DNA of 36,887 nt, from contig JADLBP010000102.1 of NCBI GenBank assembly GCA_020847695.1, forward strand, positions 1 through 36,887. The letters run 5' to 3'. Shown piece by piece: positions 1 through 8,087 of this stretch. The translations under genes and the position numbers were made by a program. This stretch comes from Planctomycetota bacterium (GTDB lineage: Bacteria; Planctomycetota; UBA1135; GCA-002686595). Each line of letters begins with the position of its first letter. The first letter of the stretch is position 1. The notes below the pieces were generated by a model that saw only the letters and a list, made by a program, of their open reading frames with translations, made no database searches and was not told the origin of the DNA.

Positions 1-270
1 CTCGAAGCGGCCGAGCGCGTCCGAGACGGCGGTCGAGCCGTCGGGCGCGGTCACGGTCGCGCCGGCGAGCGGCTCGCCGCTCTCCGCGTCCAACACGGTG
101 CCGCGGACGAGGACCCGGTCCTCGTCCGCGTCGTCCTCGCTCGCGCCGACCGAGCTCGGACCGAAGGCGTGGCGGCCGACGTCGCCCTGAGACCGGAGGA
201 AGTACGCGATCGCGCCAGCGACCGCCACGAAGCACGCTACGGTGACGACCGCGCGACTTGCTCTGCTCAC
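1..270 (-). CDS. Carboxypeptidase-regulatory-like domain membrane protein (C-terminus cut by window start)
   Basis: The first 90 codons of a gene that runs off the window. It begins with GTG at 270, and that GTG shares four bases (GTGA) with the stop of the upstream mutase gene, which fixes the start and suggests translational coupling. Residues 7-24 form a hydrophobic segment (VVTVACFVAVAGAIAYFL), either a signal anchor or an uncleaved signal. An acidic linker follows (EDDADED). Then comes the opening of a carboxypeptidase-regulatory-like beta-sandwich: VRGTVLDAESGEPLAGATV, then a DALGRF turn. Such domains are usually extracytoplasmic. Its role is unknown. Two other genes in this window (24430 and 25954) carry the same domain type. 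Confidence 0.75.
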   Translation of the reverse strand, partial: MSRASRAVVTVACFVAVAGAIAYFLRSQGDVGRHAFGPSSVGASEDDADEDRVLVRGTVLDAESGEPLAGATVTAPDGSTAVSDALGRFE

Positions 271-1619
271 GACTCCGGCTCGCCGAGCAGCGCGACCAGC
301 TCCGCGCGCTTGGCGTCGCGCAGCTTCGCGGTCGACGCTTCGAGGTTGAGGCGCAACAGCGGCTCGGTGTTCGACGCGCGCACGTTGAACCACCACCACT
401 CGCCGGCCCCGAGCTCGCCGAACTCGACCGAGATGCCGTCGAGCTCGTCTTGGCGGCCCGCGGAGTAGCGCTTCTTCAGCTCGGCGATCGCCGCGTTCTT
501 GTCCTCGACGTGGAAATTGATCTCGCCGGTCGCGTGATAGCGTCGGAGCTCGCTGGCCATTTGCGAGAGCTTCTTCGGGCTCTGCGACACCAAGTTGAGC
601 GCGCTCAGCATCGCGATCACGCCCGAGTCGCACACGTAGTTGTCGGCGAAGTAGAAGTGGCCCGACAGCTCGCCGCCGAAAACCGCGCCTTCCTTGCGCA
701 TCGTCGCCTTGATGAACGAGTGCCCGACGCGGTCGCGCAGCGGCTTGCCGCCGGCCTTCAGGATCTCCTCCTTGACCACCCACGACGAGCGCAGGTCGTA
801 GACCACCGGCGCGCCGGGCTTCGCCTTCAGCACTTCGCGCGCGAGCAGCGCGGTCATGAAATCCGCCGGCACCGTGCGGCCGGTCTCGTCGACGAAGCAG
901 CAGCGGTCCGCGTCGCCGTCGAAGCCGACGCCGAGCTCGGCGCCGGAGCTCCTGACCAGCGCGCGCACCGGATCGAGGTTCTCCTCCTTCAGCGGATTGG
1001 CCTCGTGGTTCGGGAAGGTGCCGTCGAGCTCCATGAACAGCGTCCGCGCCTCGATCAACGGCACGCGCTTCAGGATCGCCGGCAGCGTGTACGCCTCCAT
1101 CCCGTTGGCGACATCGACCGCGATCTTGACCTTGCGCGAGAGCTTCGCGAACCGCGCGACGTGATCGGCGTAGGCGTCGAGCAGCTCGCGCTTCTCGATC
1201 TTGCCGCGCGCCGCGACCGGCGCCGGGTACGGTTCCTTGGTCATCCGCTCGACGTCGAGGATGCCGTTCGCCGCCGAGATCGGCCGCGCGCCGCGCGAGC
1301 AGAGCTTGAAGCCGTTGTACTCCCCCGGATTGTGGCTCGCGGTGACGTTCAAGCCGCCGTCGCAATCGAGCGAGCCGATCGCGAAGTACGCCATCGGCGT
1401 CGACGCGAGCCCGATGTCGATCACGTCGCATCCCGCGTCGCGCATGCCCTCGATCGTCGCCGCGGCGAGCTCGGGGCTGTGCGTGCGCATGTCGCGTCCG
1501 ACGACCAACCGCTTCGCCTTCAGGAAGCGCGCGAAGGCGTTGCCGATCTTCTTCGCGAGCTCGGCGTCGAGTTCCTTCTTGTACAAGCCGCGGATGTCGT
1601 ACGCCTTGAAGATGCCCAT
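267..1619 (-). CDS. Phosphomannomutase/phosphoglucomutase (alpha-D-phosphohexomutase family)
   Basis: A 450-residue enzyme that interconverts hexose 1- and 6-phosphates and supplies nucleotide-sugar precursors for envelope polysaccharide. All four family motifs are visible: the phosphoserine loop TASHNP with Ser95, the Mg2+ loop DGDADR at 234-239, the sugar-binding GELSGHF, and the C-terminal phosphate-binding RASNTEPLLR. The length matches the bacterial PMM/PGM group of about 450-460 residues. The ATG at 1619 is chosen because MGIFKAYDIRG is the normal N-terminus and GGAG lies five bases upstream. The reading frame stays open to 2009, but that part would run antisense through the oxidase gene and has no family similarity. 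Sugar preference cannot be read from the sequence. Confidence 0.95.
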   Translation of the reverse strand: MGIFKAYDIRGLYKKELDAELAKKIGNAFARFLKAKRLVVGRDMRTHSPELAAATIEGMRDAGCDVIDIGLASTPMAYFAIGSLDCDGGLNVTASHNPGEYNGFKLCSRGARPISAANGILDVERMTKEPYPAPVAARGKIEKRELLDAYADHVARFAKLSRKVKIAVDVANGMEAYTLPAILKRVPLIEARTLFMELDGTFPNHEANPLKEENLDPVRALVRSSGAELGVGFDGDADRCCFVDETGRTVPADFMTALLAREVLKAKPGAPVVYDLRSSWVVKEEILKAGGKPLRDRVGHSFIKATMRKEGAVFGGELSGHFYFADNYVCDSGVIAMLSALNLVSQSPKKLSQMASELRRYHATGEINFHVEDKNAAIAELKKRYSAGRQDELDGISVEFGELGAGEWWWFNVRASNTEPLLRLNLEASTAKLRDAKRAELVALLGEPES

Positions 1620-1740
1620 GGAGTCTCCGTGATCGTGGAAAGGGGGCGCGAAGGATACCGTCCGGCCGCGCGAGCGTCGCTCGGCACTCCGACGAAGTCC
1701 GCGGTCGCGTTTCACGCTCCTGGACGCCGCGGCACCGCTG

Positions 1741-1773
1741 CTGCCGAGCGCTCGACGTCCGTGCGCTCGGCAG
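1741..1773. repeat. Perfect 11-bp inverted repeat upstream of the copper oxidase gene
   Basis: CTGCCGAGCGC (1741-1751) and GCGCTCGGCAG (1763-1773) are exact inverted copies with an 11-base spacer. The element lies 21 bases before the oxidase ATG and about 120 bases before the mutase ATG, in a divergent intergenic region. It could be a dimeric-repressor operator or a stem-loop in the oxidase leader. It is not followed by a T-run, so it does not look like an intrinsic terminator. Confidence 0.6.
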
Positions 1774-1794
1774 TCCACACCTCGGAGCCCACGC

Positions 1795-3246
1795 ATGTAT
1801 CCCGTTCGCCTAGGTCTCTCCCCCGCCGCGCTCTGCCTCGGTCTCTGCGCGCTCGCGCTCGCGACGCCCGCCCAGGCCCAAGTGAAACCGAAGCCGCGCT
1901 CGCTGCCGATCGTCGACGGCTTCTGGGAAGGTCCGTACGACTGGCCGCACGCCTCGGTGCACACCGCGCTGCTGCCGACCGGAAACGTGCTCTCGTACGC
2001 GTACGGCACGAGCGCGATCGACGTCTTCTGGACCGAGCTCGACGCGACGCACTACACCGCGTCGGTCGGTTACCTCGCGAAGAGCCTGTTCTGCGGCGGG
2101 CACGTGCTCTTCGCCGACGGCCGCTTGCTGGTGGCCGGTGGAACGACCTCCGATCCGACCTTCGGTCACGTCAAGGGACCGACGCACACCGAGTTCTACG
2201 ACCCGTGGACCCACGCGTGGTCCGCGGGAGACGACATGAACCACGGTCGTTACTACCCGACGTTGCTGACGCAGGCGGACGGCACCGTGCTCGCGCTCTC
2301 CGGCATCAACGAGCTCGGCGAGTACGAGCAGGTCGTCGAGCGCTACGACGACGTGCTCGGATGGAACGACCTCCAGGGTTCCGAGCTGCTCCAAGACCTC
2401 TACCCGCGCGCGCACCTGCTGTCGTTCGGAGGCGTGCTCGTCGCCGGTCCCGGTCCGGTGTCGATGCTCTTCGATCCCTCGCTGCCCGCGTGGTATCCGA
2501 TCGCGACGACGCAGTCCGCATATCGCGCGGAAGGTTGCAGCGTGCTCCTCCCCGGCGCGACCGACCGCGTGATGCTGATCGGCGGTACCGACGACGGGGT
2601 GATCGGCACCGACACGTGCGAGTCGATCGATCTCGCGTCGGGCTCGCCCTCGTGGCAGCCCGCGCCGCCGATGGCGTACCCGCGCTTCCACCACAACGCG
2701 CTGATCCTCGCCAACGGGACCGTGTTCGTGTTCGGCGGCGCGGAGTTCGACGATCCCGCCGCGTCGGTGTTGCCGTGCGAGATCTACTTCCCCGAGTCCG
2801 ATCGCTGGCGCACGGTCGCGCCGCTCCATCGCGCGCGGCTCTACCATTCGTCGGGCGTGCTGCTGCCCGACGGCCGAGTCCAGGTCGGCGGCGGCGACGG
2901 CGAGCATTCGCTCGAGATCTACTGGCCGCCGTACATGTTCCGGCCGCGCCCGGCGATCCAGAACGTCTCCTCCGACCTCCAGTACGCGTCCTCGTTCACG
3001 CTCGATCTCGACGGCACGCCGGCGACGGACATCGAGCGCGTCGCGTTGATCCGCCCGGTCGCGACGACGCACTCGGTCGCGATGGACCAGCGCTTCGTCG
3101 AGCTCCCGTTCGGGATCTCCGGCGACCACCAACTGGTCGTCGACGCGCCCGCGAACCCGAACCTCGCACCGCTCGGTGTCTACATGTTGGTCGTGATCGA
3201 CGGCCACGGCACGCCGTCGGTCGCGCGGATGGTGTATCTCGACTGA
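1795..3246 (+). CDS. Secreted copper-radical oxidase (galactose oxidase/glyoxal oxidase-like Kelch protein)
   Basis: A 483-residue protein with a Sec signal peptide (about 1-29, ending PAQA-Q), a Kelch-type seven-bladed propeller and a C-terminal immunoglobulin-like domain of the galactose-oxidase-like early-set type (about 380-483). Residues matching the copper-radical site are present: Cys100 (LFCGGH) and Tyr154 (GRYYPT) for the Cys-Tyr crosslink, axial Tyr350 and ligand His351 (RLYHSS), and His426 in TTHSVAMDQR, which closely resembles the same stretch of galactose oxidase. The family oxidises primary alcohols or aldehydes with O2, yielding H2O2. It probably acts outside the cytoplasm on a sugar, polysaccharide or small aldehyde; the substrate cannot be told. 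GGAG eight bases before ATG 1795 supports the start. It is monocistronic. Confidence 0.85.
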   Translation: MYPVRLGLSPAALCLGLCALALATPAQAQVKPKPRSLPIVDGFWEGPYDWPHASVHTALLPTGNVLSYAYGTSAIDVFWTELDATHYTASVGYLAKSLFCGGHVLFADGRLLVAGGTTSDPTFGHVKGPTHTEFYDPWTHAWSAGDDMNHGRYYPTLLTQADGTVLALSGINELGEYEQVVERYDDVLGWNDLQGSELLQDLYPRAHLLSFGGVLVAGPGPVSMLFDPSLPAWYPIATTQSAYRAEGCSVLLPGATDRVMLIGGTDDGVIGTDTCESIDLASGSPSWQPAPPMAYPRFHHNALILANGTVFVFGGAEFDDPAASVLPCEIYFPESDRWRTVAPLHRARLYHSSGVLLPDGRVQVGGGDGEHSLEIYWPPYMFRPRPAIQNVSSDLQYASSFTLDLDGTPATDIERVALIRPVATTHSVAMDQRFVELPFGISGDHQLVVDAPANPNLAPLGVYMLVVIDGHGTPSVARMVYLD

Positions 3247-3247
3247 C

Positions 3248-3272
3248 GACGCGCCGCGGCACCGCGCGCGTC
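3248..3272. terminator. GC-rich hairpin between convergent genes, possible bidirectional terminator
   Basis: GACGCGC (3248-3254) pairs with GCGCGTC (3266-3272), with a further short inner stem. It begins two bases after the oxidase stop and faces the end of the threonine aldolase gene. There is no T-run on either side, so it may be only a barrier or an RNA-end-protecting stem. Confidence 0.35.
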
Positions 3273-3315
3273 CACGACCGCGACGCCGGCCCTCCGTCGG
3301 CCGACGAACGCGAGC

Positions 3316-4353
3316 TCAGCCCGCCAGGATCGAGCGCGCCGCGCGAGCGGTGCGCTCGACGTCCTTCGGTCCGACGTCGAGGTGCGTCACGAAACGCAGC
3401 ACGCGCGGCGAGAGCGCGGAGACCAGCACTCCGTGCTCCTTGAACTTCGCGGCGAGCGCCGCGCCGTCGAGCTCCGCGTGCGTCACCTGGACGAGCACCA
3501 GGTTGGTCTCGACCGCTTCCGGCGGACACGCGAGCCCCGGCAGCCCGTGCAACGCGCGCGCGAGCTCCTTGGCGAGCGCGTGGTCGTCCGCGAGTCGCTC
3601 CACGTGGTGCTCGAGCGCGTGCAGCGCGCCCGCGGCGATCAAGCCGCTCTGGCGCATCCACCCGCCGAGACGCTTGCGCACGACCTTGGCGCGCGCGAGG
3701 AAGTCCGCCGAGCCCGCGATCACCGAGCCGACCGGCGCGCCGAGGCCCTTCGAGAAGCAGAGCGAGACCGAGTCGGCGCACGCCGCATAGCGACTCGCCG
3801 CGATGCGCGACGCGACCGCGGCGTTCGCGAGCCGCGCGCCGTCCATGTGCACCGGGATCGCGTGCTCGCGCGCGACCTTCGCGATCGCTTCGAGGTTCGC
3901 GAGCGGCACCACCGACCCGCCGGAACCCATGTGCGTCTGCTCGACGCAGATCAGCGCGGTCCGCGGACAGTGGATGAAGTCGGGTCGGATCGTCGCGCGC
4001 ACCTCGCCGGGGTCCATCGCGCCCCGCACGCTCGACAAAGTCACGCTCTGCACGCCGTGGAGGAATCCCGCCGCGCCGGCCTCCCAGCGCACGACGTGGG
4101 CTTCGCGCTCGACCAGGATCTCGTCGCCCGAGCGCGTCCACGCGCCGAGCGCGACCTGGTTCGCCATCGTGCCGCTCGGCACGAACAGCGCGCCGTCCTT
4201 GCCGAGGAACTCCGCCGCGCGCGCCTCGAGCTCCTTGACCGTCGGATCGCCGTCGAGCACGTCGTCGCCGACCTCCGCCGCCGCCATCGCCGCACGCATC
4301 GCGGCGGTCGGACGTGTGACGGTGTCGCTGCGGAAGTCGCTCGCGCCGTTCAT
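3316..4353 (-). CDS. ltaE: Low-specificity L-threonine aldolase
   Basis: A 345-residue PLP enzyme of fold type I that cleaves L-threonine or L-allo-threonine to glycine and acetaldehyde. The N-terminus FRSDTVTRPT is the family hallmark. His86 (REAHVVRWEAGA) is in the cofactor-stacking position, HMDGAR (159-164) holds the PLP-pyridine Asp, and Lys192 in CFSKGLGAPVGS is the Schiff-base lysine. The length is normal. ATG 4353 overlaps the stop of the upstream aminotransferase gene in ATGA, so the two are probably co-translated. Together they would move amino groups and carbon between threonine, glycine and 2-oxo acids. Confidence 0.93.
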   Translation of the reverse strand: MNGASDFRSDTVTRPTAAMRAAMAAAEVGDDVLDGDPTVKELEARAAEFLGKDGALFVPSGTMANQVALGAWTRSGDEILVEREAHVVRWEAGAAGFLHGVQSVTLSSVRGAMDPGEVRATIRPDFIHCPRTALICVEQTHMGSGGSVVPLANLEAIAKVAREHAIPVHMDGARLANAAVASRIAASRYAACADSVSLCFSKGLGAPVGSVIAGSADFLARAKVVRKRLGGWMRQSGLIAAGALHALEHHVERLADDHALAKELARALHGLPGLACPPEAVETNLVLVQVTHAELDGAALAAKFKEHGVLVSALSPRVLRFVTHLDVGPKDVERTARAARSILAG

Positions 4354-5531
4354 CGCGCGACCGCTTGGGCGGCGAGGAACGCCTTCACGCGGCGCAGCGC
4401 TTCTTGGATGTTCTCGGTGCTCGACGCGTAGCTGAAGCGAAGGAAGCCCTCGCCGTACTGGCCGAACGCGGTGCCCGCGAGCACGGCGACACCGGCTTCG
4501 TTGAGGAGCAACTGCTCGAGCTTCTTCGCGCCGATCCCGGTGCCGGTGATGTTCGGGAACGCGTAGAACGCGCCCTTCGGCATCACGCAACGGAAGCCGG
4601 GGATCGAGTTCAGGCCGGCGACGATCACCTTGCGGCGCTCGTCGAAGGCCTTCATCATCCGCTCGACCGCGTCCTGCGGACCGTTGAGCGCCTCCATGCC
4701 CGCCATCTGGACCGGCGCGCTCGCGCACGAGTTCGAGTTGATCTGCAGGCGCTCGGCGTGCGCGACGATCGACATCGGCCACACGCCGAAACCGAGGCGC
4801 CAACCGGTCATCGAGAACGTCTTCGACCAACCGTCGAGCAGGATCGTGCGGTCGCGCAGGTGCTCGTACGAGAGGAAGCAGTGGTGCTTCTCGCCGTCGT
4901 ACGTCATCCGCGAGTAGATCTCGTCGGCGAGCACCGTGACGTGCGGGTGGTTCGCGAGCCCGACCGCGAGCTTGTCGAGTTCGGCCTTCGGCACGACCCC
5001 GCCGGTCGGGTTCGCCGGCGTGTTGAAGATCAAGAGCCGCGTACGCGGCGTGATCTTCGAGAGCACCTCGTCGGCGCTGAACGAGAACCCGTTCTCCTCG
5101 CGCAGCGGGATCGGCACCGGCGTCGCGCCGGTGTACTTGATCACCGACTCGTAGATCGGGAAGCCCGGGTTCGGGTACATGATCTCCGCGCCCGGCTCGC
5201 CGAACATCGAGATCGCGAAGTACATCGTCGGCTTGCCGCCGGGCACGATCACGACCTGGTCGGCGTGGACCGGCACCGAGTACTGGCGCTTCAGGTACGC
5301 GGCGACCGCTTCGCGCAGCTGCGGCAGGCCCTTGGCCGGCGTGTAGAAGTGGAAGCCGTCGCGCAGCGCCTTGATGCCCGCTTCGACGATGTTGTCCGGC
5401 GTGCGGAAGTCCGGCGAACCGATGCCGAGGTTGACGATGCTCTTGCCCTGGGCCTCGAGGGCCTTGGCGCGGGCGAGGACCTCGAAGGCGCTTTCGGTCC
5501 CGAGTCGGGACATGCGTTCGGCGAGTTGCAT
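4350..5531 (-). CDS. Class I/II PLP-dependent aminotransferase (aspartate aminotransferase-like)
   Basis: A 393-residue fold-type I aminotransferase. NTPANPTGG (170-178) contains the conserved Asn, ADEIYS (202-207) the PLP-ring Asp, SKTFSMTGWRLG (236-247) the Schiff-base Lys237 and a phosphate-binding Arg, and FLRFSYA near the C-terminus the carboxylate-binding Arg. The N-terminal IGSPDFRTP is typical of the AspAT subgroup that also contains alanine and aromatic aminotransferases, so the exact donor and acceptor are uncertain. ATG 5531 is preferred: AGGA lies seven bases upstream, and MQLAERMSRLGTESAF aligns with family starts. The frame is open further upstream to 5732, but that extension is basic, low in complexity and unlike the family. 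Confidence 0.92.
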   Translation of the reverse strand: MQLAERMSRLGTESAFEVLARAKALEAQGKSIVNLGIGSPDFRTPDNIVEAGIKALRDGFHFYTPAKGLPQLREAVAAYLKRQYSVPVHADQVVIVPGGKPTMYFAISMFGEPGAEIMYPNPGFPIYESVIKYTGATPVPIPLREENGFSFSADEVLSKITPRTRLLIFNTPANPTGGVVPKAELDKLAVGLANHPHVTVLADEIYSRMTYDGEKHHCFLSYEHLRDRTILLDGWSKTFSMTGWRLGFGVWPMSIVAHAERLQINSNSCASAPVQMAGMEALNGPQDAVERMMKAFDERRKVIVAGLNSIPGFRCVMPKGAFYAFPNITGTGIGAKKLEQLLLNEAGVAVLAGTAFGQYGEGFLRFSYASSTENIQEALRRVKAFLAAQAVAR

Positions 5532-5782
5532 GGCGGTTCCTGGCGATCTGGGGTCGCGACGCGACCGGGTGAAGACGACGAGCGTAACAGCAGCCCTCGG
5601 CACGAGGAAGTCCGTCGAACGGCCTACGTTCCTCGGCCGTAGCGAGCGGGCCACGCGCTCGTAACCGTGAGGCTCACGACCTACGCTACGCGTGAATCGC
5701 GGCGCTCGACCGCGGGCACGGCGCTTGCGCACGCGGCGCCCTCGCTCCGACTCCGTCGCCGTCCCCCGCGTCCCCCCGAAAC
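5532..5782. other. Divergent intergenic region with several short inverted repeats
   Basis: This 251-base gap separates the aminotransferase from the importer operon. It contains short inverted repeats: ACGGCC/GGCCGT (5619-5640), the alternative GAACG/CGTTC (5617-5631), CGAGCG/CGCTCG (about 5643-5661) and CGTGA/TCACG (about 5666-5678). Minus-strand TACGCT at 5581-5586 could be a -10 element for the aminotransferase. I find no convincing promoter for the plus-strand operon and no Shine-Dalgarno before 5783. The region probably holds the controls of both transcripts. Confidence 0.35.
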
Positions 5783-7075
5783 ATGTCGAAGCTCACACTT
5801 GCCTGCGCCGCCGGGCTCGCGCTCACCGCCGTCGCCTGCCGCGCTCCGCAGCGCTCGGAACCGCAGGCCACAACGGATTCCGCCCCCACGTCGCTGACCA
5901 TCGAACGGATCACGACTCGGGTGCCGTTCCCCCGCGGGCTCGAGTGGATCGACGGCCAGCTCTACGTGCTCGCGCGCGGCCGCTCGCGAGAAGCGGGCGG
6001 CGCGAACACCACGGTCGCCGACGAAGCCGGGACGATCTTCCGGGTCGACCCGACCGTCGCCGAGCCCGCGAACGCACCGACGGTTTCCGAAGCCGTGCGC
6101 ACCAACGGCGAGCCGTTCGCGATCCCGACCGCGCCGCCGTTCCGTCTGTTCGACGTGCGCGTCGCGAAGCCGACCGACGATCGCGTCACCGATCGGCCGT
6201 ACTGCACGCTGCGGTTCCACCCAGCGACGTCGAGCTTCTACGTCTGCGCGTTCTCCGGGATCGACAAGAGCGACACCGACAAGAGCACGTTCAGCAAGAA
6301 CCTGTCGGACGCGATCCTGCGCTACGACCTGCGCACCTCGAAGTGGTACGAGGTCGAGCGCCACGACATCGAGAAGGGCGGACTCTACCCCCATCACGAT
6401 CCTGCGGTCCGGCCCGCGCCGCACGGTTGGCTCAACGGTCCTGACAACTGCCTCGCGATCGGCGATCAGCTCTACGCGGTCGCGAAGGACAACTGCGTGC
6501 TGGTGCGGTACGACCTCTCGAAGCTCGCGGCCGACCCCGAGGCCGGCGCGCCGGCGAGCGAAGTGGTCTTCGGTAGCGAGCTCGACGTCGCCGGCCTCGG
6601 AACGCAACGCTTCTACGGCCACAGCGCGCTCGCGCACCACGACGGTTGGCTGTACGTCGCATTCCGCACGTCGTCCGAGATCGTCCGCATCCGGCTCGGG
6701 GACGACCACCTGCCGAAGCGGCCGCTGCGCGCCGAGCTGGTCGCGCGCTTCGATCCGTACGACCCGACGACCAAGAAGTCGGCGAACCTGACCGACATCG
6801 CGGTCGACCGCGAAGGTCGTCTCTACGTGCTCTCCGCGAAGCCGTCGCGCGTCTTCCGCTTCGCGCCCGATCCCGAGCACCCGTTCGACGGTCGCAGCGC
6901 CGCACAGCCGAAGCCGTGGGTCGATCTCGGCGCGCTGGTCGGTCGCAAGGACATGAAGAGCGAGAACATCCTGATCGACGACGCCGGTCGCCTCTACGTA
7001 CCCGCCGCGGATCCGTACGACTTCCAGCAAGGTGCGAACGGGACCGTCTACCGCATCACCGAGATCCGCGGCTGA
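5783..7075 (+). CDS. Beta-propeller lipoprotein, first gene of the importer-cytochrome operon
   Basis: A 430-residue exported protein. A short signal sequence ends in a lipobox (ALTAVAC), so Cys19 is probably lipidated. The body has blade-like repeats, for example GLEWIDGQLYVLARG, DIAVDREGRLYVLS and NILIDDAGRLYVPA, which resemble NHL/SMP-30-type propellers. I do not recognise the exact family and see no catalytic motif. It lies only ten bases upstream of the solute-binding lipoprotein gene in a run of six tightly packed genes, which suggests an envelope-located partner of the transporter, such as a substrate-presenting scaffold. No clear ribosome-binding site precedes ATG 5783; the start is chosen because it yields a complete signal peptide. 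Confidence 0.8.
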   Translation: MSKLTLACAAGLALTAVACRAPQRSEPQATTDSAPTSLTIERITTRVPFPRGLEWIDGQLYVLARGRSREAGGANTTVADEAGTIFRVDPTVAEPANAPTVSEAVRTNGEPFAIPTAPPFRLFDVRVAKPTDDRVTDRPYCTLRFHPATSSFYVCAFSGIDKSDTDKSTFSKNLSDAILRYDLRTSKWYEVERHDIEKGGLYPHHDPAVRPAPHGWLNGPDNCLAIGDQLYAVAKDNCVLVRYDLSKLAADPEAGAPASEVVFGSELDVAGLGTQRFYGHSALAHHDGWLYVAFRTSSEIVRIRLGDDHLPKRPLRAELVARFDPYDPTTKKSANLTDIAVDREGRLYVLSAKPSRVFRFAPDPEHPFDGRSAAQPKPWVDLGALVGRKDMKSENILIDDAGRLYVPAADPYDFQQGANGTVYRITEIRG

Positions 7076-7085
7076 GAGGCTCCCC

Positions 7086-8087
7086 ATGAACCCGTTCCGC
7101 ACGCTCTCCGCGCTCTGGCTCGCCCTCGCAGCGATCGGTTGCGCGCGCGAGCCCGACCTCACCGTCTACTGCGCGCACGACCAAGTCTTCGCCGAGCCGT
7201 TGATCCAGCGCTACGCGAAGGAGCACGGGCTCGACGTGCGCGTCGAGTTCGACATCGAAGGCCAGAAGACGGTCGGACTCGTCACGCGGATCATCGAAGA
7301 GCAAGCGCGGCCTCGCTGCGACGTCTTCTGGAACAACGAGGCGGCGCACTCCGCGCGCCTCGCCGAGCGCGGACTGCTCGCGAGCTACGACTCGCCGAGC
7401 GCGAAGGACATACCCGCCGAATTCCGCGACCCGCAGCACCGCTGGACCGGGTTCGGCGCGCGCGCGCGGGTGCTGATCGTCAACACCGAGCTCGCGGATC
7501 CGTCCAAGCTGCACGGTGTCCGCGATCTCCTCGATCCCGCGTTCAAGGGCAAGACCTGCATGGCGAAGCCGCTGACCGGCACCACGCTCTCGCACGCGGC
7601 GGCTTGGGTCGACGAGCTCGGCGAAGCGCAGACGCTGGCGTTCTTGAAGGAGCTGCAGGCGGGCGGCGTCAACTTCGTGCAGTCGAACGGACAGGTGATG
7701 CGTCTGGTCAGCTCGGGTGAGATGGCGTACGGCATGACCGACACCGACGACTTCAACGTCGCTCGCATGAAGGGCTCGCCGGTCGCCGTGGTCTACCCCG
7801 ACCAGGACGGCGACGGCACGCTGGTGATCCCGAACACGGTGATGGTGCTCGCGTCCGCGCCGCACCCGGAAGCCGCGAAGCGCTTCGTCGACTGGGTGTT
7901 GTCCAAGGAGGTCGAGGCCGAGCTCGCGCGCTGCGACGCTGCGCAGATCCCGGTGCGCGCCGACGTCCCGCGGCCCGCGCACGTGCGTTCGACCGCGGAC
8001 TTCAAGACGCTGCCGGTCGACTGGGCGAAGATCGGGGCAGACCTCGAACGTCGCTTCGAGTTGATGAAGGGACTGTTCGTCGGTTGA
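7086..8087 (+). CDS. ABC importer solute-binding lipoprotein (FbpA/AfuA-like fold)
   Basis: A 333-residue lipoprotein: the signal ends LAAIGC, so Cys19 is lipidated. The rest is a family 1 extracellular solute-binding protein resembling FbpA and FutA ferric-binding proteins (DLTVYCAHDQ, then CDVFWNNEAAHSARLAERGLL, then SGEMAYGMTDTDD). Classical FbpA has two adjacent iron-binding tyrosines in the segment after GEIDAALINN. Here the equivalent segment reads TDTDDF, so the tyrosine pair is missing. The ligand may therefore be a different metal complex, an oxyanion or a phosphorylated compound, as found for AfuA. AGAGG lies shortly before ATG 7086. The stop overlaps the next gene's TTG. Confidence 0.87.
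   Translation: MNPFRTLSALWLALAAIGCAREPDLTVYCAHDQVFAEPLIQRYAKEHGLDVRVEFDIEGQKTVGLVTRIIEEQARPRCDVFWNNEAAHSARLAERGLLASYDSPSAKDIPAEFRDPQHRWTGFGARARVLIVNTELADPSKLHGVRDLLDPAFKGKTCMAKPLTGTTLSHAAAWVDELGEAQTLAFLKELQAGGVNFVQSNGQVMRLVSSGEMAYGMTDTDDFNVARMKGSPVAVVYPDQDGDGTLVIPNTVMVLASAPHPEAAKRFVDWVLSKEVEAELARCDAAQIPVRADVPRPAHVRSTADFKTLPVDWAKIGADLERRFELMKGLFVG

Noticed and set aside
1620-2009. N-terminal extension of the mutase to 2009
   Set aside because: The extra 130 residues are basic and unlike the family, and a good ribosome-binding site precedes ATG 1619.
258-3443. A 1061-codon open plus-strand frame across the mutase and oxidase genes
   Set aside because: Its translation is Arg/Ala-rich and of low complexity, with no domain. 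It lies antisense to the mutase and out of frame with the oxidase, as expected of shadow frames in GC-rich DNA.
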